Below, one piece after another: positions 31,381 to 44,142 of a stretch of DNA of 64,000 nt; position 1 is the stretch's first letter; the number at the start of each line of letters is the position of its first letter. The notes under the pieces are model-generated. The model saw only the letters and a program-made list of their open reading frames with translations, was not told the DNA's origin and ran no database searches. This DNA comes from Hibiscus mutabilis (lineage: Eukaryota; Streptophyta; Magnoliopsida; Malvales; Malvaceae). The stretch lies in contig CM033741.1 of NCBI GenBank assembly GCA_019671005.1, forward strand, positions 930,001 to 994,000, written 5' to 3'. The position numbers and the translations under genes were made by a program.

Positions 31381-31744
31381 ATATATGTATATAACATATG
31401 AAAAATATAAAAAAATATATGTGTATTGTATATTGTTATGAAAAACATTTAAATTGAAATTAATTTTGTTCATCAGGAAAGTGAAACTTTCATTCCATAA
31501 ACCGAAGAACATACAACATAAGAGAACTAATCAAAGATGGTCAAAATAATTTCAGTCAAAATTTGGTTAAAGATTTTCGAGAAGTTCAATTATATATTAA
31601 TTTAATTTGAAATAAGTTAAATAATTTTTAGTTATATGTATGTTTGTCTTACAGTCTATATTCGAAGTGCGAGGTTGTCCTTCCCAACAATGTTGCATCT
31701 AAGATTTAAACTCAAGTCTTCTTTTTGAGTGTGAAATAAGTTAA

Positions 31745-31835
31745 GTATTTTTTTAACAAACTTTAAATCTAATTTTAAACTTACATAGAGGAAAAGGAAA
31801 GAAAAACTCTTAGAGAAAAATAAGAGTGCTCCTAA
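31745..31835 (-). mobile_element. SINE family B, 5'-truncated fragment
   Basis: The stretch AAATCTAATTTTAAACTTAC...AAATAAGAGTGCTC matches the 3' part of the copies at 37151 (inverse) and 47690. Only the tail part is present. Confidence 0.5.
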
Positions 31836-32049
31836 CTCACCATTCACTCATAATAATTTAATCTCTATATTTATATTTTAAATTCAACCCAAAAACGAAG
31901 ACTAAAAATAAAAAACCTAATAAAAACCGTTTCACTTTTCCAGCTATTTTGAATTAAAATTAAAATTATTTTGTTTGATTATTTTTTTTCAAATATTTCA
32001 ATTTAATTAATGATTAAAAGTTTAAAAAATACAATTAATTTGATTAATG

Positions 32050-34317
32050 GCTAAAAGACACAAATATTGTGTCTAAGTTTTTTTTTCCCGCATTATGACA
32101 CTATGCGTTTTATTTCTCACAATACTGCAGTTTCTACAGTAAAAGTGAAGTCGGATTGTGCTGAATTCGTCTTTGAACAATATTTTGCATTTTAGTTGGT
32201 TTGCCCTTAACCCGTCTTCAAACAGTGGCCATTAAGCCACGTGGCGTGGATGGATCATGCATGCATTGTTCAAAGACAAGGGTGCAATTTTTCTATCTTC
32301 AAACAGTGCTCGAACTGTGATGGCAGGGTGCGGCTGGATGCGACAGTGGTGCAGTGCAGTGTAGGTGGTGGCAGGGTGCGGAACTCGGCTGATAGATTGA
32401 TTTTTAGGTTTAGGGGTAAAAGGTGGTAGGTGTTTTTGAAATTTAAATTTTAAAATAATTTTAAATTATATAGGGGTAGTGTAAAATTTTTGATTAAAAA
32501 CTTATTAGTGTTAGTAAAAGTGGGGTAGGGGTATGTAAGAGAAAATTATGTTTTTTTAAAGTAAGTGAGGTTAAAGGTAATTTGTTAGAGAAAAAATTTG
32601 AGTAAAAATTTGAGTAAATAAGGAAAAGAAGAAGAAGAAAGTTGTGGGAAAAATATTGTACGTCGATTCGAAATTTTGATTTTATATTATTCATCTAACA
32701 TTTTAAGTTGTTTGAAATTTAATTTTTATGTTAGAGCAATTAATGTTTTATTTTTGTTTAGGATTATAGTAGAGGTGTTCAATTAGATAAAAAAAATCGT
32801 AATAATATAATGCAATTAGTATTTTTGATAAATTAGTATAGTTTTATAAAGTCTATTCGAATATATATTCAAAATAATTTTGTAAATAAGTAGTATGTTT
32901 TAAAATTATTGTTATTTATAGTTTAAAATTAGGTTTAGTGACATTTTAGTATGTTTATTTTGATTTGTGTATTTTAATTGAAAATATATATTTTTTGAAC
33001 ATGCAGAGAAAATGAGCAACAACATATTTATGGCGATTGTCCATTACAATGGACAAACTGTGAAAACTGATGTCGGGATTGTATTTGAATCTGAAAGCCC
33101 TATGAAGATGAGATTTGAAAAGGAAATCATGCTTCGAGAAATGAAGGAGAAGATATCCGAGAAAATTGGAGCTGAGATTCATAGTTTGCGGTACCGGTGG
33201 CTGACATGTCACAATCCAGTTAGATATTTTGCAATAGCTCTCGAAGATAATACTGGTGTTGGAATAATGATTGCAGAGTATGAATCTATGGATATTCGAA
33301 ATGTTGAGTTATTTGTTGAGGTGTGTTATGTTCCCGACCCATCCAAAAACGTAGTTGGAGAATATGCTCAAATGGGTTTCGGTAAACATCAACTTAAAAA
33401 TTAAAAAAATAACGAATTTAAATTAAACAATAAAATACACATCTACTTACTATATTTTTTTTCTTCAAATCTTCCTTTCTTTACTCAATCTCTTCACAAA
33501 TTTTATCCTCTTCAACCACCTATTTAACACAAAAATTGAAATATCCAAAAATTCAAACATCAACTTCAAAATTAAAAGAAAATAAAAAAATAAAATTCAA
33601 AAACTTTAACTTAAAAAATAAAAAAATCGTAATAACTGCAAAAACATACATTAAAAATAAAACTATTGAATTGAAATAATAGTACTAAATTAAAAAATAA
33701 AATACATATATTATCTACTTACAAAATTTTCTCCAAATCTTCTTCTTCGTTCTTCTTTACTATATCTTCTCAAAATTTTCATTACACAATCTATTATCTT
33801 TAACCCCTATTTAACCCCAAAAATTTTAAATCTCAACCACCATCCTACCTATCAACCCTCCAATCAACCATACAAAATATACTTAAAAAATTAAAAAAAT
33901 AAAAATGCCTCATCCATTTTCGAGGCATGCCTGCAGCAGCCTCATTTACGAGGCACGTAGACCTGCATGCATGCAAAATGCAGAAATCGGACCAGCTAAA
34001 GTCGGAGGAAAAACAGTCCGCCTTCAAACAACAGACGAAGTCTTGCATGGCTGCCACGTGGACGTGGGTAAAGATTTTGGGCACTGCTCGAAGTCGGATT
34101 CCAAGCTATCCAACTTTAGTTTTTCACTATTCAAAATCGGATTATAACTCTTCAGTCTTTATTATTTTAATATTAACATGAAAGTTACTATTCGAAGACA
34201 GATTCAACACAATCCGACTTTATTTTTATTGTAGAAACAATAATATTATTAAAAATAAAGTGGCCAGTGTCATATTGTGGGAAAAGTTTTAGACACAATA
34301 TTTGTGTCTTTTCTCTT
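32050..34317 (+). mobile_element. Mutator-like element with long TIRs, deletion derivative
   Basis: The left end AAAAGACACAAATATTGTGTCT is repeated inversely at the right end (AGACACAATATTTGTGTCTTTT). The match continues inward with the AAGTCGGATTGTG core and, more loosely, for up to about 600 bp (GGGGTAAAAGGTGG versus CCACC...AACCCC). TTGATTAATG flanks both sides (32040-32049 and 34318-34327), a candidate 10-bp duplication, although the exact termini differ by a few bases. Long TIRs and a 9-11-bp duplication indicate Mutator-like. Only one ORF is present; no transposase core was seen. Confidence 0.72.
33012..33404 (+). CDS. 130-codon ORF in MULE, likely N-terminal transposase-associated fragment
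   Basis: Intact ORF starting MSNNIFMAIVHYNGQTVKTD, with EKEIMLREMKEKISEKIGAE and VPDPSKNVVG. It resembles the PB1-like N-terminal module found before the MULE transposase domain in plant proteins (recalled similarity). It stops at AAATTAAAAAAATAA, and AT-rich TIR sequence follows, so the catalytic DDE and SWIM zinc-finger regions are missing. An untranslated stretch with many AT runs precedes it. Alternatively it is a captured host fragment. Confidence 0.5.
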   Translation: MSNNIFMAIVHYNGQTVKTDVGIVFESESPMKMRFEKEIMLREMKEKISEKIGAEIHSLRYRWLTCHNPVRYFAIALEDNTGVGIMIAEYESMDIRNVELFVEVCYVPDPSKNVVGEYAQMGFGKHQLKN

Positions 34318-34349
34318 TTGATTAATGCCTATTCAATTTGATTAGTAAC

Positions 34350-34508
34350 GAGAACCCAATAAGTGTTACAGTGGAAAAACATATGATATTTATCTTAAGA
34401 AACACTGATTCAAATTACTTTATCTACAAAGCGTATGCATATTATCAAAGAATTAAAAGCATTTATAAATATATATTATCTGTAATTAACTTTAACTATT
34501 AAAAAAAC
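34350..34508 (+). mobile_element. tRNA-derived SINE, family A, copy 2
   Basis: GAACCCAATAAGTGTTACAG, then TTTATCTTAAGAAACACTG, a B-box-like GATTCAAATTAC, CTTTATCTACAAAGCGTATG, and an A-rich end. Flanked by the 11-bp direct repeat TGATTAGTAAC (34339-34349 and 34509-34519), the target-site duplication. Confidence 0.8.
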
Positions 34509-34519
34509 TGATTAGTAAC

Positions 34520-35174
34520 CGACCGTGGTTTGAACACCCTGGAAGAAAATCCAAGGCGTTACGTTCCACTTTTTTGGCGGAAGAAAGAATAGTTAAATTG
34601 AGATTTATTGGTCAAGTCTATAAAAAAAATAGATTGAGATTTATTGTAGGCCGAAAGTATTAATATAGCTTAAGGACTAACAAAGCCCAATGCCTTTTTA
34701 AAAAACAAGAATGGGCCTATAAGAATGAAGCTCAGCCCATTTGTTAAAGTATAACAATCTATTTTACTATATTGATTATAGATAAAAATGAAAATATATA
34801 GTTAGATTATAAAATTCAATGTAGTATCAGTGTATAGATATATAGTTTAATAAAACTAACTTATGTTATCTTATTTGTTAAAAGATTTAATTAAGGAATT
34901 TGAAAAAAAAACATAATTTTATGTGTATTTTAATGAGGTGCCAACATGAGGTTTAATATTAATGTATAATTTTAGACTTAATAATGCATGAATACAATCC
35001 TATACTAAAAGCTTAAAAAGAGAAAAGAATATAGCAATTGATTTTTTAAAACAAAAACAGCAACAAAGATGTGATAAATTAGGATCTAGGATTATTTATC
35101 TCAAAAAAAAAATATTTAGGATCTAAATCCAAAACTGCATTCGTATCCCACTGCAACAGAGTCTGCAAAGTCAC
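34520..35174. other. AT-rich intergenic DNA
   Basis: No gene or recognisable element seen. Confidence 0.3.
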
Positions 35175-35402
35175 CTATGGCCAAGCCAAAACCGATAATC
35201 CTAGTGGAGTATTCATCCCTTGCTTGGCAATAGAGTCCGCAACTCGATTCACCTCTCTTGGAGCATAAACTAATTGTATATCCCAATCAAGATCAAGTAA
35301 AGAACGGATACGACGACTCAACGAAAAAAGATGTCTTAACCGATCAATCGAAACCGAATTAACCACATTCAAACAATTAAATGTATAACTGATAAAGTAC
35401 AA
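35175..35402 (-). pseudogene. LINE-type RNase H C-terminal fragment
   Basis: The minus strand encodes RIRSLLDLDWDIQLVYAPRE, then VNRVADSIAKQG. This matches the end of the RNase H domain of plant L1-type LINEs (final His/Asp region: REVNRVADSIAK). Upstream catalytic residues and RT are missing; it is a short remnant. Confidence 0.6.
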
Positions 35403-37142
35403 GCCTTCAAAAGGAGAATGATATTGAATTATTTAAATGTATTTTTTCTCGAAAAAAAATGTGTAAATGAAATTAATTATTACAGTAGTAATTGATAATA
35501 TTAAAATCAATAATTAAAAATTAATAGAAATGATAGTGACATATCAAAGAGTTTTATTTTTTTGTCTCTTTGATTTGCTTTATATTTGCTATTTGATTAA
35601 TTAAGATTGGATATATACTTAATGAAAATAAGGTATAACTGTAAACATGATTTATGTGCATATGAAAATGGTAGGTAGAGTGTCAATCAAATAACAGTAT
35701 ATTATATGTTAATAACCGCTCCAACTTCCCAATGTATACAAATTGAAAAAAATATAAATAATAATTACCCTCAAAAGCTTCCATCTGCCAAGCAGGGGTT
35801 GGTCACCTCATTTTTGCTGCACATCATTCCTCACCTTAAAGGCGGCTTGATGGCACAATCTTCACCTACTTTGATTTGGAATGCTAATGCTAAATAGTAA
35901 TCATATATGTATCTATATATAATTCGATCACCAATCTATTTCTCAAGGATTTATTATATTGGATATTTAAGCATCCTAAACTAAATGTATTTACTTCATA
36001 TGCAACTGGAATGGAAAAAAGAAAGTGGTTATTTTCTTGTCATGAAATTGGTTTTAATTTGAGGTTTTATGGTTAAACCTAACACACTTGATTCTAGACC
36101 CGAATCAATTTATTCAATCTTAAACCCGTAATCAACCTAAATACGATGATCTAAATTTGATTCGAAATCTAAACTGAACTGAAATTGACCTGAATTTTTG
36201 TTGAACTGAAATGGACTCGAATCAGTTTCACCCGAACAAAAAAAAACCCGAAAAAAAGAATAAGATATTAAAAGAAATAAGGAAATATGAGATATGAATT
36301 GCCGCATAACTCAACGAAAAGCCATATAGGGATGTAAAAAGCTGACTCAACCCGAAAACCCGATTGAAATCGACTGATCTCATATTGACTAGACAATAAT
36401 TGAACCGAAATGTATCGAACCAACCTGATACTCAAACTTAATCAATATAAACCTGAATTAACACCAAATCAGACTCGAACCTGAAACGAATATAATCAAA
36501 TCTGAAATGACTCAAACTGAACAACTCATTTGCCACATTTTGACACGATCTTATGTTATATTAGAATGATACCTAAATGGGCCAACCTACTTTTTACTCA
36601 AATTCTTATAGTATCCATCTATTTTTGAGTAAGTTTCTAAAAACGAAGACTGACCCTTTCTAAAGAGAAGCATCAAGGTAGCTAAAATGTCATTGTCACC
36701 CACCACCACTAATCTAATAATACTTGGACACTCAAAATTGAAAGAATGGAGATGTCATAATCTGCTTTTATATAATAAAAAGGAAATGAAACTCTCAATT
36801 ATACCAAAGAGAACACAACTAATTTGTACTTGAGCCTTTTAAAAAAATCCAATTATTTTAGTCATGATATAATGGAGTTAGTTTTAATGAGGGAGGGGAA
36901 CAAGAAAAAAGCAGTGCCAACTTTCAACAAAGAAATCCTTATGGGTTGTGTTGGATAACACGCCACCGGGTATTCTATTCTATTCTATTTCTAATCTTAC
37001 TGCCGCCTGTTGATAATTGACTGCTCCTTTTTTAATTGTTTTGCCAGCATGTTCAAAATATGAACCACATTCTTTGTAACATGAACACTGGAATTACAAT
37101 TAACGAAAAATTTAATACCATATGTTTAATGCACAGGAGTAT
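35403..37142. other. AT-rich intergenic DNA with degenerate ACCCGAA repeats
   Basis: No gene supported. Between about 36060 and 36540 the sequence is built from loose variants of ACCCGAAT, AACTGAAAT and GACTCGAA, a decayed low-complexity repeat. Confidence 0.35.
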
Positions 37143-37150
37143 ACAATATG

Positions 37151-37327
37151 AGCAAATACATTTGACTGGTTGATCAAGTTGCTCATTTTTATTTTTTTAT
37201 ATTTCTTTAGGCCATAGGTTTTAGACCCACTATGAGCACTCTTATTCCTTCCCTATAGTCCTTCTTCCCCTCCTATCTAAGTAGGATCATAATTAGATTT
37301 AGTATTTAATATTTATAAAAAAAAAGC
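37151..37327 (+). mobile_element. tRNA-derived SINE, family B, full copy
   Basis: 177 bp. tRNA-like head: GACTGGTTGATCAAGTTGC (A-box-like) and GGTTTTAGACCC (B-box-like). It ends with TAGTATTTAATATTTATAAA and an A tail. Flanked by ACAATATG at 37143-37150 and 37328-37335, an exact 8-bp duplication. Confidence 0.7.
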
Positions 37328-37335
37328 ACAATATG

Positions 37336-40300
37336 TATCAGGGGCGAAACATAGAGCGTTTTGGGGGGCGTGAGCCCATGTCAATTTTTTCCCCTCCAAT
37401 GATAATATAATAACTTTTTTAGATAAAAGGTAAAATTAGCTCTATAATCCATTCAATCTTTTTAAAATCTTATTATGCCCCTTAAATTTTTTAATCTCAT
37501 TATGGTTCTCCTTTATAATTTTTTAGTTATGCTCCTGATCTATATCATTTTTAAAGTTGAATCAACAATAATTTTATTTAAAATACCAAAGCGTCATGAG
37601 TTGAACTTAAGAAAAATTACATGAAATTCAAAGTATTAATTCTTATCTAAGGTAGGTATGGTTAAGGGAATAAAATGGGATAGTTTCTAGAATTTCTTTT
37701 CCCATGAGAAAATATTCCACCCATCCCCTTATATTTCAAAGTAGAAATTTCAAGAAAAAAGATTAAATGATGTTAGCATAAGGACCAACCAGCCACCAAT
37801 ACTGTAAGTCTGTAACAAAAAAAAAGGCATTATAATTGAGATTTGAGAGTGACACAAATGTATATAAGATTGGTGAAAGGCAGGGGTTAAAATTGGAATT
37901 AACTAATATTGCAGGGGTCAAAGTAGTTTGTTGAGGGATTTTAATTTTCTGTGCCTTTTTATATCTATAAATGAAGAAGGGTTTGGTAATGTCATGGTTG
38001 TGGATACAAGGACGTCTCAAGAAATTTTGGATATTTTTGGCTCTCTAAGTAACTGAATTCCATCCTTTGCATTTACTGTTGGAAAGCTATTTCAAACCCT
38101 TCTATTTATAAATAAAGTAGATCACTTTTCGAAATATATATATATGAAAAATTTTATAATAATTGTCGCACAGCAATATGCACCATTAATTTTTAATTTA
38201 AAAGTGAAAATTTTAAAAACTAAAAAAGTTTTTTTTCTAATTAATGCCATTAAAATATGGGTTAATTGCATGTTTGGTGTACACATTATACTCGATTCCT
38301 CAATGACATATTTTTCAAAAAAATTATTTACTTAAGACATAGTAGCAAGATTAGTCCTCAACAATACACTATTTTTAATTTCAACCTTAAGATTTAAAAA
38401 TTAAAATTATTTATTTTAAAAAATTATAAAAAAATTTAAACTAATATTAATTAACACATGGCCTAACATTAAAAATTAAAATTAATTTTATTTTGATATT
38501 TTTATGTTTCTTCATCTTTCCTTTTTTATATTCTTTAATTGGATCTTCTTAACAACCTTAAAGTTATGATTTTTGATTAAATGAAACAAAGAAATACATA
38601 GCTATAATTTTAAAAAAAGTCAAAACTTAACTGTTACCGATTCCAATGATATTGATAGTCATAAAATTATAGTTCGAACGAGATCCTAATTTTCAACCCT
38701 AGTTTTTCCTTTCTCTCCAATCTTCAAATTCGATTCAGACATAACAAAGAAATTTGTGGTGGGTATTGAGAAAATACCAGGCGACATAAAATTTTAAAAA
38801 TACTATTTTATATACCAAAATTTGAAGATAATTTAAAGACTAACACTAACACTAAAAGGGTAGAAATATTAAGTAACTAAAAGTTATTGACAATAAATAA
38901 GATGTAGTCCCAACATTTAAACCTTTAATTGTTTAAATCAACAATGTGAAAGAGCAAATCACACAATATAAACCAGACTTGTAATACCCATGTAAAGTCA
39001 GATTTCATAAAAAAAAATACCATCTCCATCCATTACTCCGTAACCCAGACTTGGATGATTGAAACCAAATTGTAAATCAGATGGTGGGAAACCATGTGTT
39101 GGGTAACCAGTTGGATCACTTTTTTCTTCTTCAATTAGTCTTCAACGACAATCGAACGCTTTCAGTATACGGAGAATACGAAAAGCAAAGATTTTGAGGG
39201 GATTTAATCAAATGAAAAAAAATATTTGTAAAGTTTTTTAATATATTTTTATAGTTTTTAAAATAAAATTCATTTTTTTAAATTTTTAAACCTTAAGGGA
39301 AAAATTAATAGAATAGACAAATATTGAGAGTTAAATTTATTAAATTATTTTTTAAATTAGGATCAAATTGATTGAATGTATAAGTTTTAGGACTAAAATT
39401 GTTATTATATCTTGCCACATCGTTATCTCCGTTAATGCTTAATAGTCAGTGACTAAAGTAGAAAAATGTATCATTAAAGACTATTCTTGCAAAATAAAAA
39501 ATAGTATGATGACCAAAATAAAAGAGAAATGATAATTTGGTGGTTAATAGTGTAGTTTATCCTATTTCATATTAGTGGTGTATATCAATGTATGACACTA
39601 GTAGTGTGTATCAGTGTATGACATTCATTGTAGACTCATCCTCTCTCTCTATATATATTCAACTCAATAAAATCGAAATTGAGTATAATTCAATTTGATT
39701 GTTTCAAACGACCTGAATCTAAAATAAACCACTTTTAGAAAATACCTGAATATATATTATTTGTTTTTTTAACAATATATTACTTGTTTTTTGAACTATG
39801 GGAGCTTCATTAACGAAGGAACATAATTTATAACCAAACCTTTTCTTCCACGTGTTTATAAATTGGTTTAATGGTAAAAAAAATCAGTAAAAAACAATTA
39901 GTTAGACTTGGTGAGATTTTAAATGTCATGAACAAATGAGAGACTCCATGCATATACATCATTTTGCAATCATTGCCATTACAAGTCATTCCTTGTTAAA
40001 GTTGCTTTGAGTTTGAGATAGGCCCCCCTCAAGCTGTCCAATGGCGGCAAAAACCCATCACCGAAAAGGTAATTCGTGCCATAATTTATGTACATGTGTT
40101 TGAAGTCAAGCACAAGGGTGGAACAAAATTTCCAAAATTGCAATACACTAAAAAAACTCGGTTCTCGGGGTTTATTATACTGATTTGTACATGTAACCTG
40201 ATCGACCAAACCTCGCCTACCCACCCAAAACTAATTCATCGTAAACCGGTCAAGATAAAATCATCATCCCTAATCCATAGTCCCCCAAAAGGCTTTCACA

Positions 40301-42486
40301 ACACCGTTTAGATGCATCGACGGTGTCGAAATTTCGAATATGGTTTCGGGTTTCTTTTAACTAATACATGAGCATTAATCGTCTCTTTTTTGGGGTTCAA
40401 AATATGTATGTATCAAGGCGTGACCTTATCGACGAATACAAGCAATGGTGTTTAATGTATAGAGTAGTTTAAGCACATTTTCAGATGGGATTTCAGATGC
40501 TTTAATTTTTCGTGGTATAAAATCTCAATCAGTTAAGAAAAACCAACAATATATAATAAGGTAATTAATTAGTTTTCAACATAATGTTTCAACGTTTGTA
40601 TTTGACTTGCCATCGGCATGGAAGTATGAAAAAAAGGCAGACGGTTTACCCATACTTTTCTCGATGCCGTCCTTGCACGGCATTTGCTTTAACCCTCAAG
40701 TAAGATTCAATTCCCTCATCATTATATATAATCTTCTGCAACTGTTTTTTTTTCTGTCCATTTCTTCCTACTACTCCTCTGCATCCATTGCTTTCGCGAC
40801 CTTTGCAGCGCAAGATTTAATTCATATCGCGGTTATCGTAACTATTGATGTAACAAATATTGTTATGATAATCGAAATAAATATTAATACACGATTTAGA
40901 CCATAAAATAAATATCGTAACGTAATGTTTATCGTGTGTTGATATTACGGTTGACATATTAAATATATTTAATTATGCTTAGTTTGATCTGTTATTGCTT
41001 TGACAAGAAAGACAAACGTGCAATGGCAGCCATTATTGTTTATGAAATGGATGACTTTCTTGAAGATATTACGTACTATTTTTACCTTCGGGGAAAATAA
41101 TATAATACAAGAAAACAAACCAAGAAGTTAGCTTCTTTTGTCTTATTACATGGAATTGTTATTATCATGAAAACATTAAGGAATGTTGAACAAAATAACA
41201 GGTGTTTCATGTTTGGTCCCAGAATACGTATTGTTACACACACCTGGATACGAAAGTGGGGTCTCCCCCCTCTTTTTCTCCTCATACGGAATGAACAAAT
41301 TGGATTTTAATGAATTTCTAAGGTTTAAATTTCAAAATAATAATAATAATAATAAGTTAAAAACGAAAATTTATTTGCGTGTTCGGAGTACTATTTTTAA
41401 AAAATTTGTCAAATTTACATTTTATTCTATGAGATACTTTTATTATTGTATTATATCATATTCATCCCCATTTTTTTTATAAAAAAAATCATATCATTAG
41501 GGCGTTCATACAGAAAAGACACAATTACTTGGACAACTAGCTTAACATTATTAAAAAACACATTAGAATCTGATGGTTTTGAAGCAGAAAGTGGCTAATT
41601 TAAAGCTGCTATATCATAGAGTGCAACCCTTTTTGGAAAATCAGAATTAATAATATCAGAACAAACTAATTAAAATCTTAAAGGGTGTATAATTTTATGT
41701 AGCATCAATAAATTAGATGATGACATATTATTAAAAAATAAAAATTAAAATTTTATAATAATATATCATCATATGATTCACTCACTAAAGGTATATAAAT
41801 TTTTATATCATAATTGATTCATATATTAACCCATCAATGAATTAAATATTAGTCTAGCATGCATGTGCAAGCTTTAAAACGCTTGCTAATAATAACATTA
41901 TTTTCTTCCTGATTCTGGTATATGACAGCTTCCAATTTTACCAACTTTTTGCCACCGATTCCAACTGCAGTATTATACATTAAAATGCTTCAAATCTGAA
42001 GCATGATGTGCCTAGGAGTCGGAGAGAAAGCTTCCATAAATTCAACATTATTACATTTTTTAAAAGAAACTACAAAATTTTAATGCCCTTTCCCCCTTAA
42101 TTTTTTAATACTTATTATGTACTTTTAATGAATCATTTTATTGCATGCAACTCATCGCTCATTAATGAATCTCTGTGTTCATAACATCACCAGTTAGCAC
42201 GACAAAACTGTCCAAAATATCTTAAGTGTTCCTTTGTTATCAATTAATAAATTACATTGTGCTTAAATTTGAGTTTTTCCGAATGCAAACATTCTTGATA
42301 ATTAGGGGTTTTGAATCTTAACTAAGTTTGAAACTGATGTAATTCACAGCTTAAGTAATTAAGACTCTCTGCAAATTTTCATACTAATAGGCTACTTATT
42401 ATTAAAAAAAAAGGTCGTTTTTGATTAATATTGTGAAGGGACATCCATGCACTATAAGCATGACAAAACACACTCGGAAAACGAAA
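37336..42486. other. 5.1 kb gene-poor AT-rich DNA
   Basis: No gene supported. Scattered repeat traces: CAGGGGCGAAACATAGAGCG at 37340, resembling one hAT end, and half of a GGTCACT-type inverted-repeat element near 39390-39540. A (TAA)n microsatellite lies at 41337-41356. Short ORFs at 39979-40224 (minus) and 40607-40906 (plus) have no recognisable domain. Confidence 0.35.
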
Positions 42487-42651
42487 TAAAAGTATGTTAA
42501 AGGTGATAAATCATGGTTATAAATCATGATCCCTTGTTAATGAATTTGCACCAGGAGAACTGTCCCTTTAATAAAAGTATGTTAAAGGTGATAAATCATG
42601 ATCCCTTGTTAATGAATTTGCACCAGGAGAACTGTCCCTTTAATAAAAACT
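42487..42651. repeat. direct duplication of ~80 bp
   Basis: AAAGTATGTTAAAGGTGATA through GAGAACTGTCCCTTTAATAA occurs twice in succession, the first copy containing an extra GTTATAAATCATG. Otherwise the copies are identical, so the event is recent. Confidence 0.9.
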
Positions 42652-42738
42652 ACTAGCTGCCCTAATCACCAGGTCTGATTTAACGCAATACCATGGCTTA
42701 AACTTGTAATAGAGAGAAAGAAGAAAGCAAATAACAAG

Positions 42739-42778
<40 letters not shown>
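42739..42778. repeat. (AT)n microsatellite
   Basis: About 19 AT units. Confidence 0.95.
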
Positions 42779-42781
<3 letters not shown>

Positions 42782-42792
42782 GTAAATGATAG

Positions 42793-43849
42793 GCTTAAAC
42801 CAAAAAAAAAACCCTCTTTTTTTCTTCTTTTGGCCCTTAAACTATGATTTGAGTAAAATAGGCCCCTAAACTATGATTTGGGCAAAATAAGCCCTTAAAC
42901 TATAATTTTTGGTCACTTTAAGTCCATGGTTACAAAAATATCATTTTATAAGCTTTTCTAACATATATAAATATTTTTGTTCTTTTTAAATTTTAAAATA
43001 TCATATATCAAATAAGCCTCTAAACTATCATTTCTGGTTATTTTAAGTCCGATAGTTATTTAAGTCAAAAGAAAATTATTTCGACCAACACACATCACAG
43101 ATTTTTTGACCAATTAATAGTTTTGGGTAGGGGTGTTCAAAAATACCCGACCCGACTGACCTGACCCGATTACCCAATTACCCGAACATAAATAACCGGG
43201 TATTTACCCTGATTTTTTTACCCGGGTCGGGTACCCGGCCCGTCACTTCTCGGGTCGGGCCCGAGTCACAAAATTAAGAATTTTCGGGTACCCGATATAT
43301 TTAAAATTAATAATTTTTATATTCAATATACATATTTTTATATTAAACTAATAAAAAATCTAAGATTTTTTTATATTATATTTAATAAATACATATTTTT
43401 ATATTAAACTAATAAATACATATTTTTTATATTTTTATATTAAACTAATAAAATATTTTATATTTAAAAATATATATATTTTTATATCCGGGTACCCAAA
43501 TACCCGAATTTTCGGGTACCCGCAAAAATCGGGTCGGGACACGGGCCGCATTTTCTACTATCCGAAGATCCGGGTACCCGGTACTTCAGGTACCTGAATA
43601 CCGGGTACCCGGAATTGAACACCCCTAGTTTTGGGGACTAAAAGAAGAAAAATGATATAGTTTAGGTACTTATTTTGACCAAAAAAATAGTTTAAGGACT
43701 TAAAGTGAATAAAAAATAATAGTTTAAGAGCCTATTTTGCCAAAAAAATGATAGTTTAAGGGCCTATTTTGCCCAAATCATAATTTAAGGGTCAAAAGCA
43801 AAAAAAAAAAGAGAGCATAGTTTGAGGGGCTGTTTTTTAGTTTAAGCCT
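42793..43849. mobile_element. MULE-like TIR element interrupted by a hAT MITE
   Basis: TIRs begin GGCTTAAAC and extend for more than 70 bp (CCCTTAAACTATGATTT versus AAATCATAATTTAAGGG). Inside each arm short units such as CCCTTAAACTATGATTTGGG are repeated in tandem. The 9-bp sequence AAATGATAG lies exactly at both borders (42784-42792 and 43850-43858). Without the inner insertion the element is about 550 bp. Confidence 0.8.
43128..43627. mobile_element. hAT-type MITE, 500 bp, rich in CGGGTACCCG
   Basis: TIRs TAGGGGTGTTCAA and TTGAACACCCCTA, flanked by the 8-bp duplication GTTTTGGG (43120-43127 and 43628-43635). The ends carry many palindromic CGGGTACCCG and ACCCGACCCG motifs; the middle is AT-rich. 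Confidence 0.85.
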
Positions 43850-44021
43850 AAATGATAGTTGAGAAAATGTTGATAATATAAAAGAGTGGTTCATGGGCAG
43901 TCAGTGGTTCTACAGATACATATAGGCTTAATGTGTCGTGTAAAACCAACCAAAGTGACTTCCCATCCACAACCCTGAACCAACCGCACTTTCTTGTTTC
44001 ATTTTTTCCCCTTTGCTCCTT

Positions 44022-44028
44022 TATATAT
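44022..44028 (+). promoter_or_regulatory. TATA box of the MYB gene
   Basis: TATATAT in CTCCTTTATATATCTTC, about 115 bp before the ATG. Confidence 0.6.
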
Positions 44029-44142
44029 CTTCTGTGGGGGCTTCATTTTTGCTGTGCTTGATGACAATCAATTGTATTTGTGCAGCTCTGCTGATCCCCC
44101 CCTAGCTAGCTACTGATCATAAACATATCCATCAATTTATCC

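Noticed and set aside
37337..37535. hAT MITE from CAGGGGCGAAAC to GCTCCTG
   Set aside because: Ends match weakly and the flanking 8-mers differ at several positions.
40600..40680. Hairpin around CGGCATGGAAGTATG and CATACTTTTCTCGATGCCG as a microRNA candidate
   Set aside because: The stem is short and has bulges, and it matches no microRNA I recognise; small-RNA data would be needed.
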